From Nocardia arthritidis NBRC 100137 (GTDB lineage Bacteria; Actinomycetota; Actinomycetes; Mycobacteriales; Mycobacteriaceae), in NCBI RefSeq assembly GCF_001612765.1, contig NZ_BDBB01000043.1:16209-80208 (forward strand): 64,000 nucleotides of DNA, in the 5' to 3' direction. The stretch's first letter is position 1. Each line of letters opens with the position of its first letter. The notes beneath the pieces are model-generated. The model was not told where the DNA came from. It did not search any database and was given only the letters and a program-made list of their open reading frames with translations. A program made the translations under genes and the position numbers. Below, in pieces: positions 32,492 through 42,124 of this stretch.

Positions 32492-34273
32492 CTACGGAAT
32501 GAACTCCTGGACTTTGGTTTTCGCGCCCTGCGCGATCAGATGCCAGGCGTCCGGGTCGCCGCGCAGCACGGCTTCGGCGGTGTCCTTCATCTGATCCCAG
32601 GTGGCGTGCGGCGGGATGGGCGGCACGTCGGGGTCGCAGTGCACGTCGAGCACCACCGGCCCGTCGGCGTGCAGGGCGCGGTCCCAGGCCGGCCCGAGTT
32701 CCCCGGGTGTCCGCACGGTGATGCCGGTCAGCCCCGCGCTGCGGGCGACTTCGGCGTAGGAGACGTCGGGAAGGGCCTGCGACTGCTCGAATTTCGGTGC
32801 GCCGCCCATGGCGCGCAGCTCCCAGGTGACCTGATTGAGGTCGTTGTTGTGGAAGACGCAGACGACCAGACGCGGGTCGCTCCAGCGGGGGCGGTAGCGG
32901 GCGATGGTGAGCAGTTCGGCCATCCCGTTCATCTGCATGGCGCCGTCGCCGACCAGCGCGATCGCGGGCCGGTCGGGGTGGGCAAACTTGGCGCCGATGG
33001 CGTACGGCACGCCGGGCCCCATGGTCGCCAGGGTGCCCGACAGCGACCCCCGCATCCGGCCGCGCAAGCGCAGGCAGCGGGCATACCAGTTGGTGGAGGA
33101 CCCGGAATCCGCGGTGACGATGGCGTTGTCGGGAATGCGCTCCGACAGTTCCCACACCACCCGCATGGGATTGACCGGGTGGGCGTCGAGCAGGGACTGG
33201 CGTTCGACGGTCTGCCACCAGCGGGCGACGTTCTTCTCGACCTTCTCCCGCCAGCCGCGGTCGTCCTTGCGCCGCACGAGCGGAATCAGTTCCGCCAGCG
33301 TCGATCTCGCGTCACCGACCAGGTTCACCTCGGTCGGGTACCGCATGCCGATCATGGCGCCGTCGATATCGATCTGCACGGCGCGGGCCTGCCCGAATTC
33401 GGGCAGGAACTGGCTGTAGGGGAAGTTCGATCCGACGATCAGCAGGGTGTCGCAGTCGCGCATGAGTTCGTAACTGGGCCTGCTGCCGAGCAATCCGATC
33501 GCTCCGGTGACGTAGGGCAGATCGTCGGGCAGGACGTCCTTGCCCAGCAGAGCCTTCGCCACGCCCGCGCCGGTGCGCTCGGCGAGCTCCACGACCTCCT
33601 CGGCGGCCGAACGGGCGCCCTGCCCGATCAGGATCGCCACCTTGGATCCGGCGTCGAGCACCTCCGCGGCGCGCCGGATGTCCTCGTGCGCGGGAATCAC
33701 ACGCCCCGCAGCCTGTCCGGGCGGGCTCGACGGCACCTGTTTGAAGGCGTGCCGCGGTGGCTCGTAGGGCTGCTCCTGCAGGTCCGACGGCAGGATCAGC
33801 GCGGTCGGGGCCCGGCGCGCGATCGCGACCCGGAAGGCCCGGTCCAGCGCATTGGGCAATTGACTGGCGACATTCACCTCGACCAAGTAGTCGGACGCGA
33901 CGTCCTTGAACAGGTTCTGCAGATCGACTTCCTGCTGATAGCTTCCGCCCATCGCGCTGCGCGCGGTCTGCCCGACGATCGCCACCACCGGGACGTGATC
34001 GAGTTTCGCGTCGTACAAACCGTTGAGCAGATGGATCGCTCCCGGGCCCGAGGTCGCGGTGCACACGCCCACCTTGCCGCTGAATTTGGCGTAGCCGGTG
34101 GCCTGGAACGCCGACATCTCCTCGTGGCGGGCTTGGATTAACGCCGGGTCGTCGTCCGCGCGGCCGAAAGCGGCGATCAGGCCGTTGATCCCGTCGCCGG
34201 GATAACCGAAGACCTGCTCGACGCCCCACTCCCGCAGACGTTGCACGACGTAGTCACCGACCTGTTGAGCCAT
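32492..34273 (-). CDS. Thiamine-pyrophosphate enzyme, pyruvate oxidase/dehydrogenase (PoxB)-like
   Basis: A 593-residue ThDP-dependent enzyme. The N-terminal domain has FGYPGDGINGL and the catalytic Glu in ARHEEMSAFQATGYAK; the middle domain has VAILIGQGARSAAEEV; the C-terminal domain has the ThDP motif VGDGAMQMNGM ending in the HNND pair. This is the pattern of quinone-linked pyruvate oxidases and related flavoproteins. It could oxidise pyruvate to acetate with electrons to the membrane pool. ATG 34273 follows AGGAGGA. A GATT-N15-GGGTA element lies upstream, and hemerythrin and SDR genes follow. Confidence 0.88.
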   Translation of the reverse strand: MAQQVGDYVVQRLREWGVEQVFGYPGDGINGLIAAFGRADDDPALIQARHEEMSAFQATGYAKFSGKVGVCTATSGPGAIHLLNGLYDAKLDHVPVVAIVGQTARSAMGGSYQQEVDLQNLFKDVASDYLVEVNVASQLPNALDRAFRVAIARRAPTALILPSDLQEQPYEPPRHAFKQVPSSPPGQAAGRVIPAHEDIRRAAEVLDAGSKVAILIGQGARSAAEEVVELAERTGAGVAKALLGKDVLPDDLPYVTGAIGLLGSRPSYELMRDCDTLLIVGSNFPYSQFLPEFGQARAVQIDIDGAMIGMRYPTEVNLVGDARSTLAELIPLVRRKDDRGWREKVEKNVARWWQTVERQSLLDAHPVNPMRVVWELSERIPDNAIVTADSGSSTNWYARCLRLRGRMRGSLSGTLATMGPGVPYAIGAKFAHPDRPAIALVGDGAMQMNGMAELLTIARYRPRWSDPRLVVCVFHNNDLNQVTWELRAMGGAPKFEQSQALPDVSYAEVARSAGLTGITVRTPGELGPAWDRALHADGPVVLDVHCDPDVPPIPPHATWDQMKDTAEAVLRGDPDAWHLIAQGAKTKVQEFIP

Positions 34274-34344
34274 AGGGGGTCCTCCTGTCCTGTGCCGGTG
34301 GCAGGGTCCGTCGCCAGGCGGGTACCCGGGGGGTGCGGCGCCAA

Positions 34345-37300
34345 TCAGCGCGCCGTCGGCGCTGGTGACTGCGGCTGGGGCAGCAACCGCGGAAGCAGCA
34401 CGGCGGCGGCGGTGGCGGTCGTCGCGCAGGTGGTCGCGATCCCCCATCCGACGGGATCCAGCGGGCGGCAACCGAAGTAGGTGCACAGCCCCGGTGTCAT
34501 CACCACCGCGCCGAGCACCGCGCCACTGGCCGCCGTGGTGAGCCACACCAGTGGGCTGCGGTAACCGGAGACCAGCGTCTGGCCGAGTTGGGTGCCGATG
34601 AGCGCGACCAGGCCGATGGTGGCGGCGCGCCGCTGCGTGCCGGTCACGCGGCCGAGGGTCCATGCGACCGACGCGCTGGTGGCCGTCGCGACACCGCGGA
34701 CGCCGAGGGTGTGCAGCAGATCCGTGCCCAGGTGCGCACGCGGGAGTTCGGCCAAGCGTTCGGCCGCCCGCTCCGCCTGGGCCTTCGGGTCGTCGGTGTC
34801 GTCGGGATCGACCGCGTCCCCGTCACGCGACAGCGCCAGCGCCATCGCGGGGAACATGTCGGTGAGCATGTTCACCAGCAGGAACTGCCGGGTGCCCAGC
34901 GGAGCTCGGCCGCTGACGGCGGTGCCGTACAGCGTGAAGGCCACTTCGCCCGCGTTGCCGCCGACCAGCACGCCGACCGCGTCGGTGACCCGCTGCCACA
35001 TGCCGCGCCCTTCGACGAGGGCATGCAACAGCACGAGGGGGTCGGGGCGGGTGAGCACCATGTCGGCGGCGTTGCGCGCGGCGATGGAACCCTGTGCGGC
35101 CAAACCGATTCCGATGTCGGCGGTGCGGATGGCGGCGGCGTCGTTGCTGCCGTCGCCGGTCATGCCGACGACGTGACCCGCGCGTCGCAGCGCCGCCACG
35201 ATGCGCACCTTCTGTTCGGGATCGACGCGGGCGAAGACGGTGCCCTGTTCGATCAACTCGGCCTGCGCGGTCTCGTCGAGGCGGTCCAGATCGGCGCCGG
35301 TCACGACCTCGCCCGCCTCGATGCCGAGCTGGCGGGCCACCGCCGCGGCGGTTACCGGGTGGTCGCCGGTGATCATGCGCACGCTGATGCCGTTGCGTTG
35401 CAGCGCGGTGACCAGCGGCAGCGTCTGCGGGCGCGGGGCGTCGGCGAGGCCGAGGAACCCGAGCAGGGTGAGTTCGACAACCGCCGCCTCGACGTCGTCG
35501 GGTTCGGTGGAAAGGTCGCGCCGGGCCACCACCAGCACCCGCAGGCCCTGCTCGGCCAGATCGCGCACCGCTCGTTCGGCGCGTTCGCGCATGCGCTCGT
35601 CGAAGGGGAGGTCGGTGTCGTTCACCCGCACCCTGGTACAGCGCGACAGCACGACTTCAGGTGCGCCCTTCACGATCAGCCGCAGTTTGCGGGCGGTGTG
35701 GCCGAGGGTGGCGGCGTATCCGCGGTTGGATTCGAACGGGATCTCCTCGATCGCGTCCCAATGCCGGGCGTCGTCACCGAGTACCTGGGCCGCGGCGTCG
35801 ACGACGGCGCGGTCGGTGGCGTGCGCGATCGGTCCCTCGGCGGGGTCGGGGCAGGCGCGGGCCGCGGCTCGAAGCAGGCGGTGCGCGTCGTCGGAGCCTG
35901 CGTCCGGGGACCACTGGTCGTCGAGATCGGCGAGGGTGGTCAGGCGCAGCCGCCCCTCGGTGAGGGTGCCGGTCTTGTCGAAGCACAGGGTGTCCACCCG
36001 GCCGAGGGCCTCGACGGTGCGGCTGGCGCGCACCAGCACACCGTGGCGCGACAGCCTGCGGGCGGCGGCGAGCTGAGCGACCGTGGCCACCAGCGGCAGT
36101 CCTTCGGGGACCGCGGCGACCGCGACCGCCACGCCGTCGGCGATGGCGGTGCGCAGGGGCCTGCCGCGCAGGATGCCCAGACCGGTCACGACGCCGCCGC
36201 CGCTCAGGGTCAGCGGCAGGGCGCGGTCGGTCAAGCGGCGCAGCTGCGCTTGCACACCGGCCTTTTCCGGCGGGATGGCTCCGGCGGCGGCGCGGCCCGC
36301 CTGGGTGTCGTGGCCGACGGCCACGACGATCGCCCGCCCGGTGCCGTTCACCACGGTGCTGCCTTCGAAGACCATGCAGGCGCGGTCGGCCACCGACGTG
36401 CCCGGGGTGGCGAGGACCTGCTTGTCGACGGTGATCGACTCGCCGGTGAGGCCGGATTCGTCCATCTCGAGGTCGTCGGCGCGCAGTAGCCGCGCGTCGG
36501 CGGGGACCACGTCCCCGGCGCGCAGCACGATGATGTCGCCCAGGGTCAGCAGGTTCGCAGGCACACCGCTTTCGCGCGGTTGGCCCGCGTCGAGTTCGGC
36601 GCGATCGATCACCCGGGCGGTCAGCTGCTCGCCTTGGAACAGCCGGTGCAACGCGCCCTCGGCGCGTTGCCGCTGCCAGGCGGACACCAGTGCGTTCACC
36701 GCGAGGACCGACGACAGCAGCACGGCGTCCGACGGGGCGCCGAGCACGGCGGTGGCCACCGCGCCGACGCCGAGAATCGGGGTCAGCGGGTCGGCCAGTT
36801 CGCGGCGCAGTTGGACCGCGAACGACGCCGCCGAGGCGAGCACGCGCACCCCGGGGATGCGGGCCGCGGTGTCCGGCTGTGCTCGCTCTTGCACCGGCCC
36901 GGGCTGCGGCAATCGGCTCAATACCTCGCCGGGTTCGAGGGCGTGCCAGGGCAGCAACGGGGCGAGGGTAACCGGTGGCTCGGTGCGTGCGGTTCGCCAT
37001 CCGGTGTAGGCGCCGCTGAGCAGACCGGTGTAGTGGGCCGCGGTCATGGGCGAGGCCCGGCCCGCGCTGTCGGGGGCGACGGCCAGCAGCAGCCCGCCCA
37101 GCGCTGCCGCCGACAATGCCAGTGAGCGGCCGCGTTCGCTCACCTGGCGGGCCGGAGCGATGGCGGCGAGGACGCGGTGCGCCTGTCCGAGGTCGCGGCA
37201 GACCGCGTCGGCGGTCCAGGGCATCTGCAGGGCGTTGCCTTCCCGCAGGGCCAGACCGATCCCGACATCGGCGCAGGCCAGGGCCTTGTGGGCGCGGGGG

Positions 37301-38967
37301 CTCAGTACCGCGACGACGTGACCGTCCTGTTGCAGTGTGCGCACCCGCGCGCTGAGCGAATGGGACGGGGAGACGAAATCGTCGGCCATCGACCGCAGTT
37401 CGGCGGCGTCGGCGCCCGCGGCGAGGGTGACGCGCAGGCCCGCGCCGCGCGCCCGGCTCAGCAGCGCGTGTGCCCGCCGGTCGAGTTCGCGGCCGATCAG
37501 GACTCGTCCGACCGGTTTGCCGTTGTCGTGGAGTTCGCGCCATACGGGGCGGGGCGTCGCACCGTCATCGGGTTCTCCGGTGGCGGGGTGCACCAGTTTG
37601 CGGTGACCCCCGGACGAGAGGTAGCGATCGGTGTCGTCCGGCTGCGCCTCGTTGTCCGGGCCTTCGCCGGCCTCCCGCTCCCACAGCAGGCGCTGGCCCG
37701 CGCTCCACACGTCGGCGACCGACCATCTCTGGTCGGTCGTTTCGGCGTCGAGGACCAAGCGGCGGGCGGTCAGCAGCGATTCTCCGTCGATGACCAGGGC
37801 CGACAATCGGTCCAGCCGCCGCCAGACCCGCGGGTGCAGCGTCAGCACACCCGCGCGGCCCAGCACCGTGGAGACGAGGGCGCCGTATGCCTCCCTGCTC
37901 GCCCGCGCCGCCTTGGGCGCGCCGAGTTCCAGCGCGTCGGCGGCGCCGAACAGGCCGCGGCCGCCGAGGACGGAGGTGACCGCACCCACCAGCGCACCCG
38001 CCGCCGTTTCGTCGGCGACCCGCTCGATCGGTCCCTGCGGCATCTCGACCACGCGGGCCGACGGTGACAGCGGATCGCACACTTCCGCGGGGCGGCGGTC
38101 GATCTCGGTCTCCCAGTGCCGCCACTGCGCGTACCTGGTCATCGACTCGGTCAGGGTGAATCCGCGATGCACCGCGTCGATCACCAGATTCGCCGTGCCC
38201 GCCGCGGCGCTGTTGCCCAGGGCGTTGCCGATGGCGTTGGCGGTGGTGAGCACCATGTCCGTGCGTGAACGGCCGAGCTGTTCCTCCAGCCGTTTGCGCA
38301 GCCGGGGCTGGGTGTCGACGAAGGCTGCCGCCGCGCGCAACATCCGGGCGGGGCCGCGCAACGGCAGCACCGCGCCCACCGCGGACAATCCGATCGCACC
38401 CACGTCGCCCGCGACCTGGATGGCCGCTGCCAGCAAGGGTTCCCGATCACCGGGATGTTCGCAGCCACGGCTCCAGTCCAGGTCTCCGACCGCGGTGTCC
38501 GCCTCGACGGACTCGATGGCCGACACCAGGGCGGGCAGGTCGGCCGCGCCGTGCTCGAGCGCGGCGACGACTCGGCCGGTCACCGCGTTCACCCGCCACC
38601 AGCGCACGTCGCGGCGCCGGTCCAGCGTCCGGTGCAGCGCCCGCGTGACGGCTTCGCTCTTCCCGGAGTCCAGCCCGCGCACCTCGACGGTAGCCCGATC
38701 CTCGTAGACCGCCACGCGGCGGCGCGAACGCAGCGCGTGCGGATCGATCAGCGCCGCGAACTCGTCGCGCAACTCCTCGTCGCGTCCCAGCTTCAGCAGC
38801 GACGTCCCCGCCCGCGCGCCCGCGGCCACCGCCTGCACCGGCGCCTGGGCCGCTTTGGTTCCCAGATCGATGACCTTCTCCACACCGGCGCGGGCCATCT
38901 CCGTCGCCACGGAGGTCGGCGCCTCGAGCCACCACGGTGAGACGACTCCGCGTAGTAAAAAGCTCAT
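34345..38967 (-). CDS. Giant P-type cation-transporting ATPase (CtpH/CtpI-like)
   Basis: A 1,540-residue protein, close in length to mycobacterial CtpH (1,539) and CtpI (1,632). The ~600-residue N-terminal half is unusual to this group and includes degenerate ATPase-like segments. The C-terminal half has LTGESITV (actuator), VAAVPEGLPLVATVAQL (ion-site helix), FDKTGT with phosphorylated Asp997, and MTGDGSNDAAAIRTADIG. PEGLP suggests a P2/calcium- or alkali-type cation pump in the plasma membrane; the ion is unknown. The ATG at 38967 lies 10 bases after a SigF-like GGGTA element, so the mRNA may be nearly leaderless. Confidence 0.9.
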   Translation of the reverse strand: MSFLLRGVVSPWWLEAPTSVATEMARAGVEKVIDLGTKAAQAPVQAVAAGARAGTSLLKLGRDEELRDEFAALIDPHALRSRRRVAVYEDRATVEVRGLDSGKSEAVTRALHRTLDRRRDVRWWRVNAVTGRVVAALEHGAADLPALVSAIESVEADTAVGDLDWSRGCEHPGDREPLLAAAIQVAGDVGAIGLSAVGAVLPLRGPARMLRAAAAFVDTQPRLRKRLEEQLGRSRTDMVLTTANAIGNALGNSAAAGTANLVIDAVHRGFTLTESMTRYAQWRHWETEIDRRPAEVCDPLSPSARVVEMPQGPIERVADETAAGALVGAVTSVLGGRGLFGAADALELGAPKAARASREAYGALVSTVLGRAGVLTLHPRVWRRLDRLSALVIDGESLLTARRLVLDAETTDQRWSVADVWSAGQRLLWEREAGEGPDNEAQPDDTDRYLSSGGHRKLVHPATGEPDDGATPRPVWRELHDNGKPVGRVLIGRELDRRAHALLSRARGAGLRVTLAAGADAAELRSMADDFVSPSHSLSARVRTLQQDGHVVAVLSPRAHKALACADVGIGLALREGNALQMPWTADAVCRDLGQAHRVLAAIAPARQVSERGRSLALSAAALGGLLLAVAPDSAGRASPMTAAHYTGLLSGAYTGWRTARTEPPVTLAPLLPWHALEPGEVLSRLPQPGPVQERAQPDTAARIPGVRVLASAASFAVQLRRELADPLTPILGVGAVATAVLGAPSDAVLLSSVLAVNALVSAWQRQRAEGALHRLFQGEQLTARVIDRAELDAGQPRESGVPANLLTLGDIIVLRAGDVVPADARLLRADDLEMDESGLTGESITVDKQVLATPGTSVADRACMVFEGSTVVNGTGRAIVVAVGHDTQAGRAAAGAIPPEKAGVQAQLRRLTDRALPLTLSGGGVVTGLGILRGRPLRTAIADGVAVAVAAVPEGLPLVATVAQLAAARRLSRHGVLVRASRTVEALGRVDTLCFDKTGTLTEGRLRLTTLADLDDQWSPDAGSDDAHRLLRAAARACPDPAEGPIAHATDRAVVDAAAQVLGDDARHWDAIEEIPFESNRGYAATLGHTARKLRLIVKGAPEVVLSRCTRVRVNDTDLPFDERMRERAERAVRDLAEQGLRVLVVARRDLSTEPDDVEAAVVELTLLGFLGLADAPRPQTLPLVTALQRNGISVRMITGDHPVTAAAVARQLGIEAGEVVTGADLDRLDETAQAELIEQGTVFARVDPEQKVRIVAALRRAGHVVGMTGDGSNDAAAIRTADIGIGLAAQGSIAARNAADMVLTRPDPLVLLHALVEGRGMWQRVTDAVGVLVGGNAGEVAFTLYGTAVSGRAPLGTRQFLLVNMLTDMFPAMALALSRDGDAVDPDDTDDPKAQAERAAERLAELPRAHLGTDLLHTLGVRGVATATSASVAWTLGRVTGTQRRAATIGLVALIGTQLGQTLVSGYRSPLVWLTTAASGAVLGAVVMTPGLCTYFGCRPLDPVGWGIATTCATTATAAAVLLPRLLPQPQSPAPTAR

Positions 38968-38977
38968 ACCCGGCAGC

Positions 38978-39001
38978 TACCCAGGCAAAGACAGAGCAAA
39001 C
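38978..39001 (-). promoter_or_regulatory. SigB/SigF-like promoter of the P-type ATPase gene
   Basis: On the minus strand GTTT (39001-38998), 15 bases and GGGTA (38982-38978) form a canonical stress-sigma promoter. Only ten bases separate GGGTA from ATG 38967. Confidence 0.7.
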
Positions 39002-39049
39002 CGTCCGCGGCCGCGGTCTCGGACGACCTCGGCCGGGGCGTGGCGCCGG

Positions 39050-40243
39050 TCAGTTCGTGGCGGTCGGGTCGAGCACCACCTTCACCGCACCGTCGGTCTT
39101 CTGCTGGAACATGGCGTAGCCCTCCGCCGCGCCGGTCAGCGGCAGACGATGGGTGGCGAAGGTGTCCACGTCGAGCGGATCGCCGTCGCTCAGCAACGGC
39201 ATGATGTCCTCGACCCACCGCTTGACATTCGCCTGGCCCATCCGCACCTGGATCTGCTTGTCGAACAGCACCCGCATGGGCAGCGGGTCGAGCATCCCGC
39301 CGTAGACGCCGATCACCGAGATCGTGCCACCTCGCCGGACGATGTCGATCGCGGAGTTCAGCGCCGCGAGCCGGTCCACGCCCGCGGTGTCCATCACCTT
39401 CCGAGCCACCAGATCCGGCAGGAACGCCGCCGAGCGCTGGGCTGCCGACGCGATCGGCGACCCGTGGGCCTCCATCCCCACCGCATCGATCACCGCGTCG
39501 GTGCCGCGGCCCTCGGTCCAGCCGCGGATGATGTCGCCGACCGGCTCGTCGACGGCGCCGATGTCGATCACCTCCACACCGCGCGCGGCCGCCCGCGCCA
39601 GCCGCTCGGGCACCCGGTCGATACCGATGACGCGATAGCCGCGATGCGCCGCCACCCGGCAGGCCATGTCCCCGATCGGGCCCAGACCGAGCACGGCCAC
39701 CGACCCGCCGTCGGGCACCGCGGCGTATTCCACCGCCTGCCAGGCGGTGGGCAGCACATCGGACAGATACAGGAAGCGGTCGTCGGCCGGTCCCTCGGGC
39801 ACCTTGATATGGGTGGCGTCGGCATGTGGCACCCGCAGATATTCGGCCTGGCCACCGGGCACCTGCCCGTAGAGCTTGGAGTAGCCGAACAGGGCCGCGC
39901 CGCAGCCGTATTTGCGGACCTGGGTCGTCTCGCACTGAGTGGGCAGGCCGGTGCGGCACATGTAGCAGGAGCCGCAGCTGATCTGGAACGGGATGACGAC
40001 GCGGTCGCCGCGGGCCAGTCCGGTGACCGCCGAGCCGGTCTCGACCACACGTCCCATGGGTTCGTGGCCGAGGACGTCGCCGGCGCTCATGTACGCGCCG
40101 AGCACTTCGTACAGGTGTAGGTCGGAGCCGCAGATTCCGCTGGAGGTCACCTCGATGATCGCGTCCGTCGGGGCCTCGATCCGCGGATCGGGCACCGTCT
40201 CCACGGCGACTTTGCGTCGGCCTTGCCAGGTCACTGCCTTCAT
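39050..40243 (-). CDS. Zinc-dependent alcohol/formaldehyde-type dehydrogenase
   Basis: A 397-residue medium-chain dehydrogenase. Zinc ligands are in GICGSDLH and LGHEPMG; the structural lobe is CGSCYMCRTGLPTQC. The coenzyme motif is VAVLGLGPIGDMA with Asp in IGIDRVPERL, which favours NAD+. Length and the extra segment around GYSKLYGQVPGGQAEYLRVPHAD fit the glutathione-independent formaldehyde-dehydrogenase-like group. A good AGGAG precedes ATG 40243. A SigF-like promoter lies 40-65 bases upstream. Confidence 0.88.
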   Translation of the reverse strand: MKAVTWQGRRKVAVETVPDPRIEAPTDAIIEVTSSGICGSDLHLYEVLGAYMSAGDVLGHEPMGRVVETGSAVTGLARGDRVVIPFQISCGSCYMCRTGLPTQCETTQVRKYGCGAALFGYSKLYGQVPGGQAEYLRVPHADATHIKVPEGPADDRFLYLSDVLPTAWQAVEYAAVPDGGSVAVLGLGPIGDMACRVAAHRGYRVIGIDRVPERLARAAARGVEVIDIGAVDEPVGDIIRGWTEGRGTDAVIDAVGMEAHGSPIASAAQRSAAFLPDLVARKVMDTAGVDRLAALNSAIDIVRRGGTISVIGVYGGMLDPLPMRVLFDKQIQVRMGQANVKRWVEDIMPLLSDGDPLDVDTFATHRLPLTGAAEGYAMFQQKTDGAVKVVLDPTATN

Positions 40244-40283
40244 CCGCGCGCTCCTCCGGTCGAAGTCGATACAGTCCCCGTCC

Positions 40284-40307
40284 TACCCGGACGCCGGTAC
40301 CCGAAAC
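40284..40307 (-). promoter_or_regulatory. SigB/SigF-like promoter of the zinc dehydrogenase
   Basis: On the minus strand GTTT (40307-40304), 15 bases and GGGTA (40288-40284). It is back-to-back with a similar element on the plus strand 13 bases away. Confidence 0.68.
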
Positions 40308-40319
40308 GACCGGCGACCG

Positions 40320-40345
40320 GGTTTCGCCCGTACGAACGCCGGGTA
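40320..40345 (+). promoter_or_regulatory. SigB/SigF-like promoter, plus strand
   Basis: GGTTT (GTTT 40321-40324), 16 bases and GGGTA (40341-40345). It points toward the PLP enzyme gene 282 bases further; the long leader between contains no convincing gene. Confidence 0.62.
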
Positions 40346-40611
40346 GGCGCAGAACCGAACGCGGCCGCATCGCCCGGCCCGGGACGGCGCGCACCTCATG
40401 GTCGCGGCGGGCGAGGATGCCTCGCCTGGGCCTGGATCCGGTCGCCGGGACCAGCGGTGTCGCGCGATGGGCGCCGTCGGGCGTCGGTCCGCACTCCGAC
40501 GGCGACACGTCCCATTGCGCGGCACGCGGATCGGGGCTGCTGTCGCAGACCGGGGCGGCCGGGGGATGCCGTGAGCAGGTGGTGCGCCCGATGTGTGCCA
40601 CCGCCGATCCG
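40346..40611. other. Possible long 5' leader of the PLP enzyme gene
   Basis: Together with the promoters around it this makes a 383-base gap between divergent genes. A 66-codon frame at 40417-40617 has no recognisable features and I do not call it. Confidence 0.4.
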
Positions 40612-40616
40612 GGGTA
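40612..40616 (+). promoter_or_regulatory. GGGTA element ten bases before the PLP enzyme start
   Basis: GGGTA with exactly ten bases to GTG 40627, the same spacing as at three other genes in this region. The -35 match (GTGT about 15-18 bases upstream) is weak. Confidence 0.5.
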
Positions 40617-40626
40617 GGCGGTAGCC

Positions 40627-42090
40627 GTGGACCATACACGAGCTCCTCTACTGGAAGCGCTTGCCGACTATCACCGGCTGGGCCGCTACGGCTTCACGCC
40701 GCCCGGGCATCGGCAAGGACGCGGAACCGACGAACGCGTCCTGGAGGTGATCGGCCGGGATGCCTTCGGCTCCGACGTGCTGGCCACCGCCGGGCTGGAC
40801 GACCGGCTCTCGCGCGGCGGCTATCTCGCGCGGGCCGAAGCGCTGATGGCCGACGCGGTCCGGGCGGAATCGGCGTTCTTCTCCACCTGCGGCAGTTCCC
40901 TGTCGGTCAAGGCGGCCATGATGGCGGTGGCGGGCGGCCACGACGGTGGCCTGCTCGTGGCACGCGACAGCCACAAATCCGTCGTCGCCGGCCTGGTCTT
41001 CTCCGGCGTCCAGCCGCACTGGATCACGCCGCGCTGGGATGCCGAGCACCATTTCGCGCACCCCCCCTCACCGCAGCAGGTCCGCGAAGCGTGGGATGCG
41101 CATCCCGGCGCCGCGGGAGCGCTGATCGTGAGCCCGAGTCCCTACGGCACCTGCGCGGACATCGCGGGCATCGCCGAGGTATGCCACGAGCGGGGCAAGC
41201 CCCTGATCGTCGACGAGGCCTGGGGCGCGCACCTGCCCTTCCACGAGGACCTGCCGACCTGGGCGATGGACGCCGGAGCTGATCTGTGCGTGGTCAGCGT
41301 GCACAAGATGGGCGCGGGCTTCGAACAGGGATCGGTGTTCCACCTGCAAGGCGATCTCATCGACCCGATCCGGCTCAGCGAATGCGCCGACCTGCTCATG
41401 ACCACCAGTCCGAACGTGTTGGTCTACGCCGCGCTCGACGGCTGGCGCAGGCAGATGGTCGAGCGCGGCCGCGAACTGCTCGGCGACGCGCTGCGGGTCG
41501 CCGAACAGGCCAGGCGGCAACTCGCCGAGATCCCCGGCATCGAGGTGCTCGAAGACGAACTGCTCGGCGCGGAAGCCTCGCACGACCTCGACCGTCTGCA
41601 AGTCCTGATGGACGTGTCCGGCACCGGGGCCAGCGGCTACCAGGCCGCGGACTGGTTGCGCGAGCACCGCCGCATCGACATGGGGTTGAGCGATCACCGC
41701 CGCCTGCTGGCCACGCTGTCGATCGCCGACGACAAGGACACCGTCGACACCCTCATCGACGGCATCGCCGCCTGGCGCGACCAGCTGACCGATCCCCAGC
41801 CGCCGCGCATCCACCTCCCCTCGCCCGAGGACCTGCAGCTCGAGACCGTGATGCTGCCGCGGGACGCCTTCTTCGGCCCGGTGGAGACGGTGGACGCGCG
41901 GGACGCCGTCGGCCGGATCGCCGCCGAGCAGCTCACGCCCTATCCGCCGGGCATTCCGGTGGTCGTGCCGGGGGAACGCATCGGTGACGCCGTCGTCGAG
42001 TACCTGCGCACCGGGCTCGACGCGGGAATGAACGTGCCCGACGCCGCCGACTCCCGGCTGCGCACGATCCGGGTCGTCGCCCGCGACTGA
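40627..42090 (+). CDS. Orn/Lys/Arg-decarboxylase-type PLP-dependent enzyme
   Basis: A 487-residue fold-type I PLP enzyme of the ornithine/lysine/arginine decarboxylase group. Key segments are YGFTPPGHRQGRG, the cofactor-binding TCGSSLSVKAAMMA, LIVDEAWGAHLPFH with the PLP Asp, and VSVHKMGAGFEQGS with the Schiff-base Lys. A smaller C-terminal domain follows (PYPPGIPVVVPGERI). It probably decarboxylates a basic amino acid, which consumes protons and makes a polyamine precursor; substrate choice is inferred. The GTG start has no clear ribosome-binding site, consistent with a leaderless mRNA. An FMN reductase gene follows after 34 bases. Confidence 0.88.
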   Translation: MDHTRAPLLEALADYHRLGRYGFTPPGHRQGRGTDERVLEVIGRDAFGSDVLATAGLDDRLSRGGYLARAEALMADAVRAESAFFSTCGSSLSVKAAMMAVAGGHDGGLLVARDSHKSVVAGLVFSGVQPHWITPRWDAEHHFAHPPSPQQVREAWDAHPGAAGALIVSPSPYGTCADIAGIAEVCHERGKPLIVDEAWGAHLPFHEDLPTWAMDAGADLCVVSVHKMGAGFEQGSVFHLQGDLIDPIRLSECADLLMTTSPNVLVYAALDGWRRQMVERGRELLGDALRVAEQARRQLAEIPGIEVLEDELLGAEASHDLDRLQVLMDVSGTGASGYQAADWLREHRRIDMGLSDHRRLLATLSIADDKDTVDTLIDGIAAWRDQLTDPQPPRIHLPSPEDLQLETVMLPRDAFFGPVETVDARDAVGRIAAEQLTPYPPGIPVVVPGERIGDAVVEYLRTGLDAGMNVPDAADSRLRTIRVVARD

Positions 42091-42124
42091 ACCGCAACAC
42101 GTTGTGAATCAGGAGGTTTCCTTC

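Noticed and set aside
40417..40617. 66-codon frame in the leader of the PLP enzyme gene
   Set aside because: Ends inside the promoter element, with no conserved features and no ribosome-binding site.
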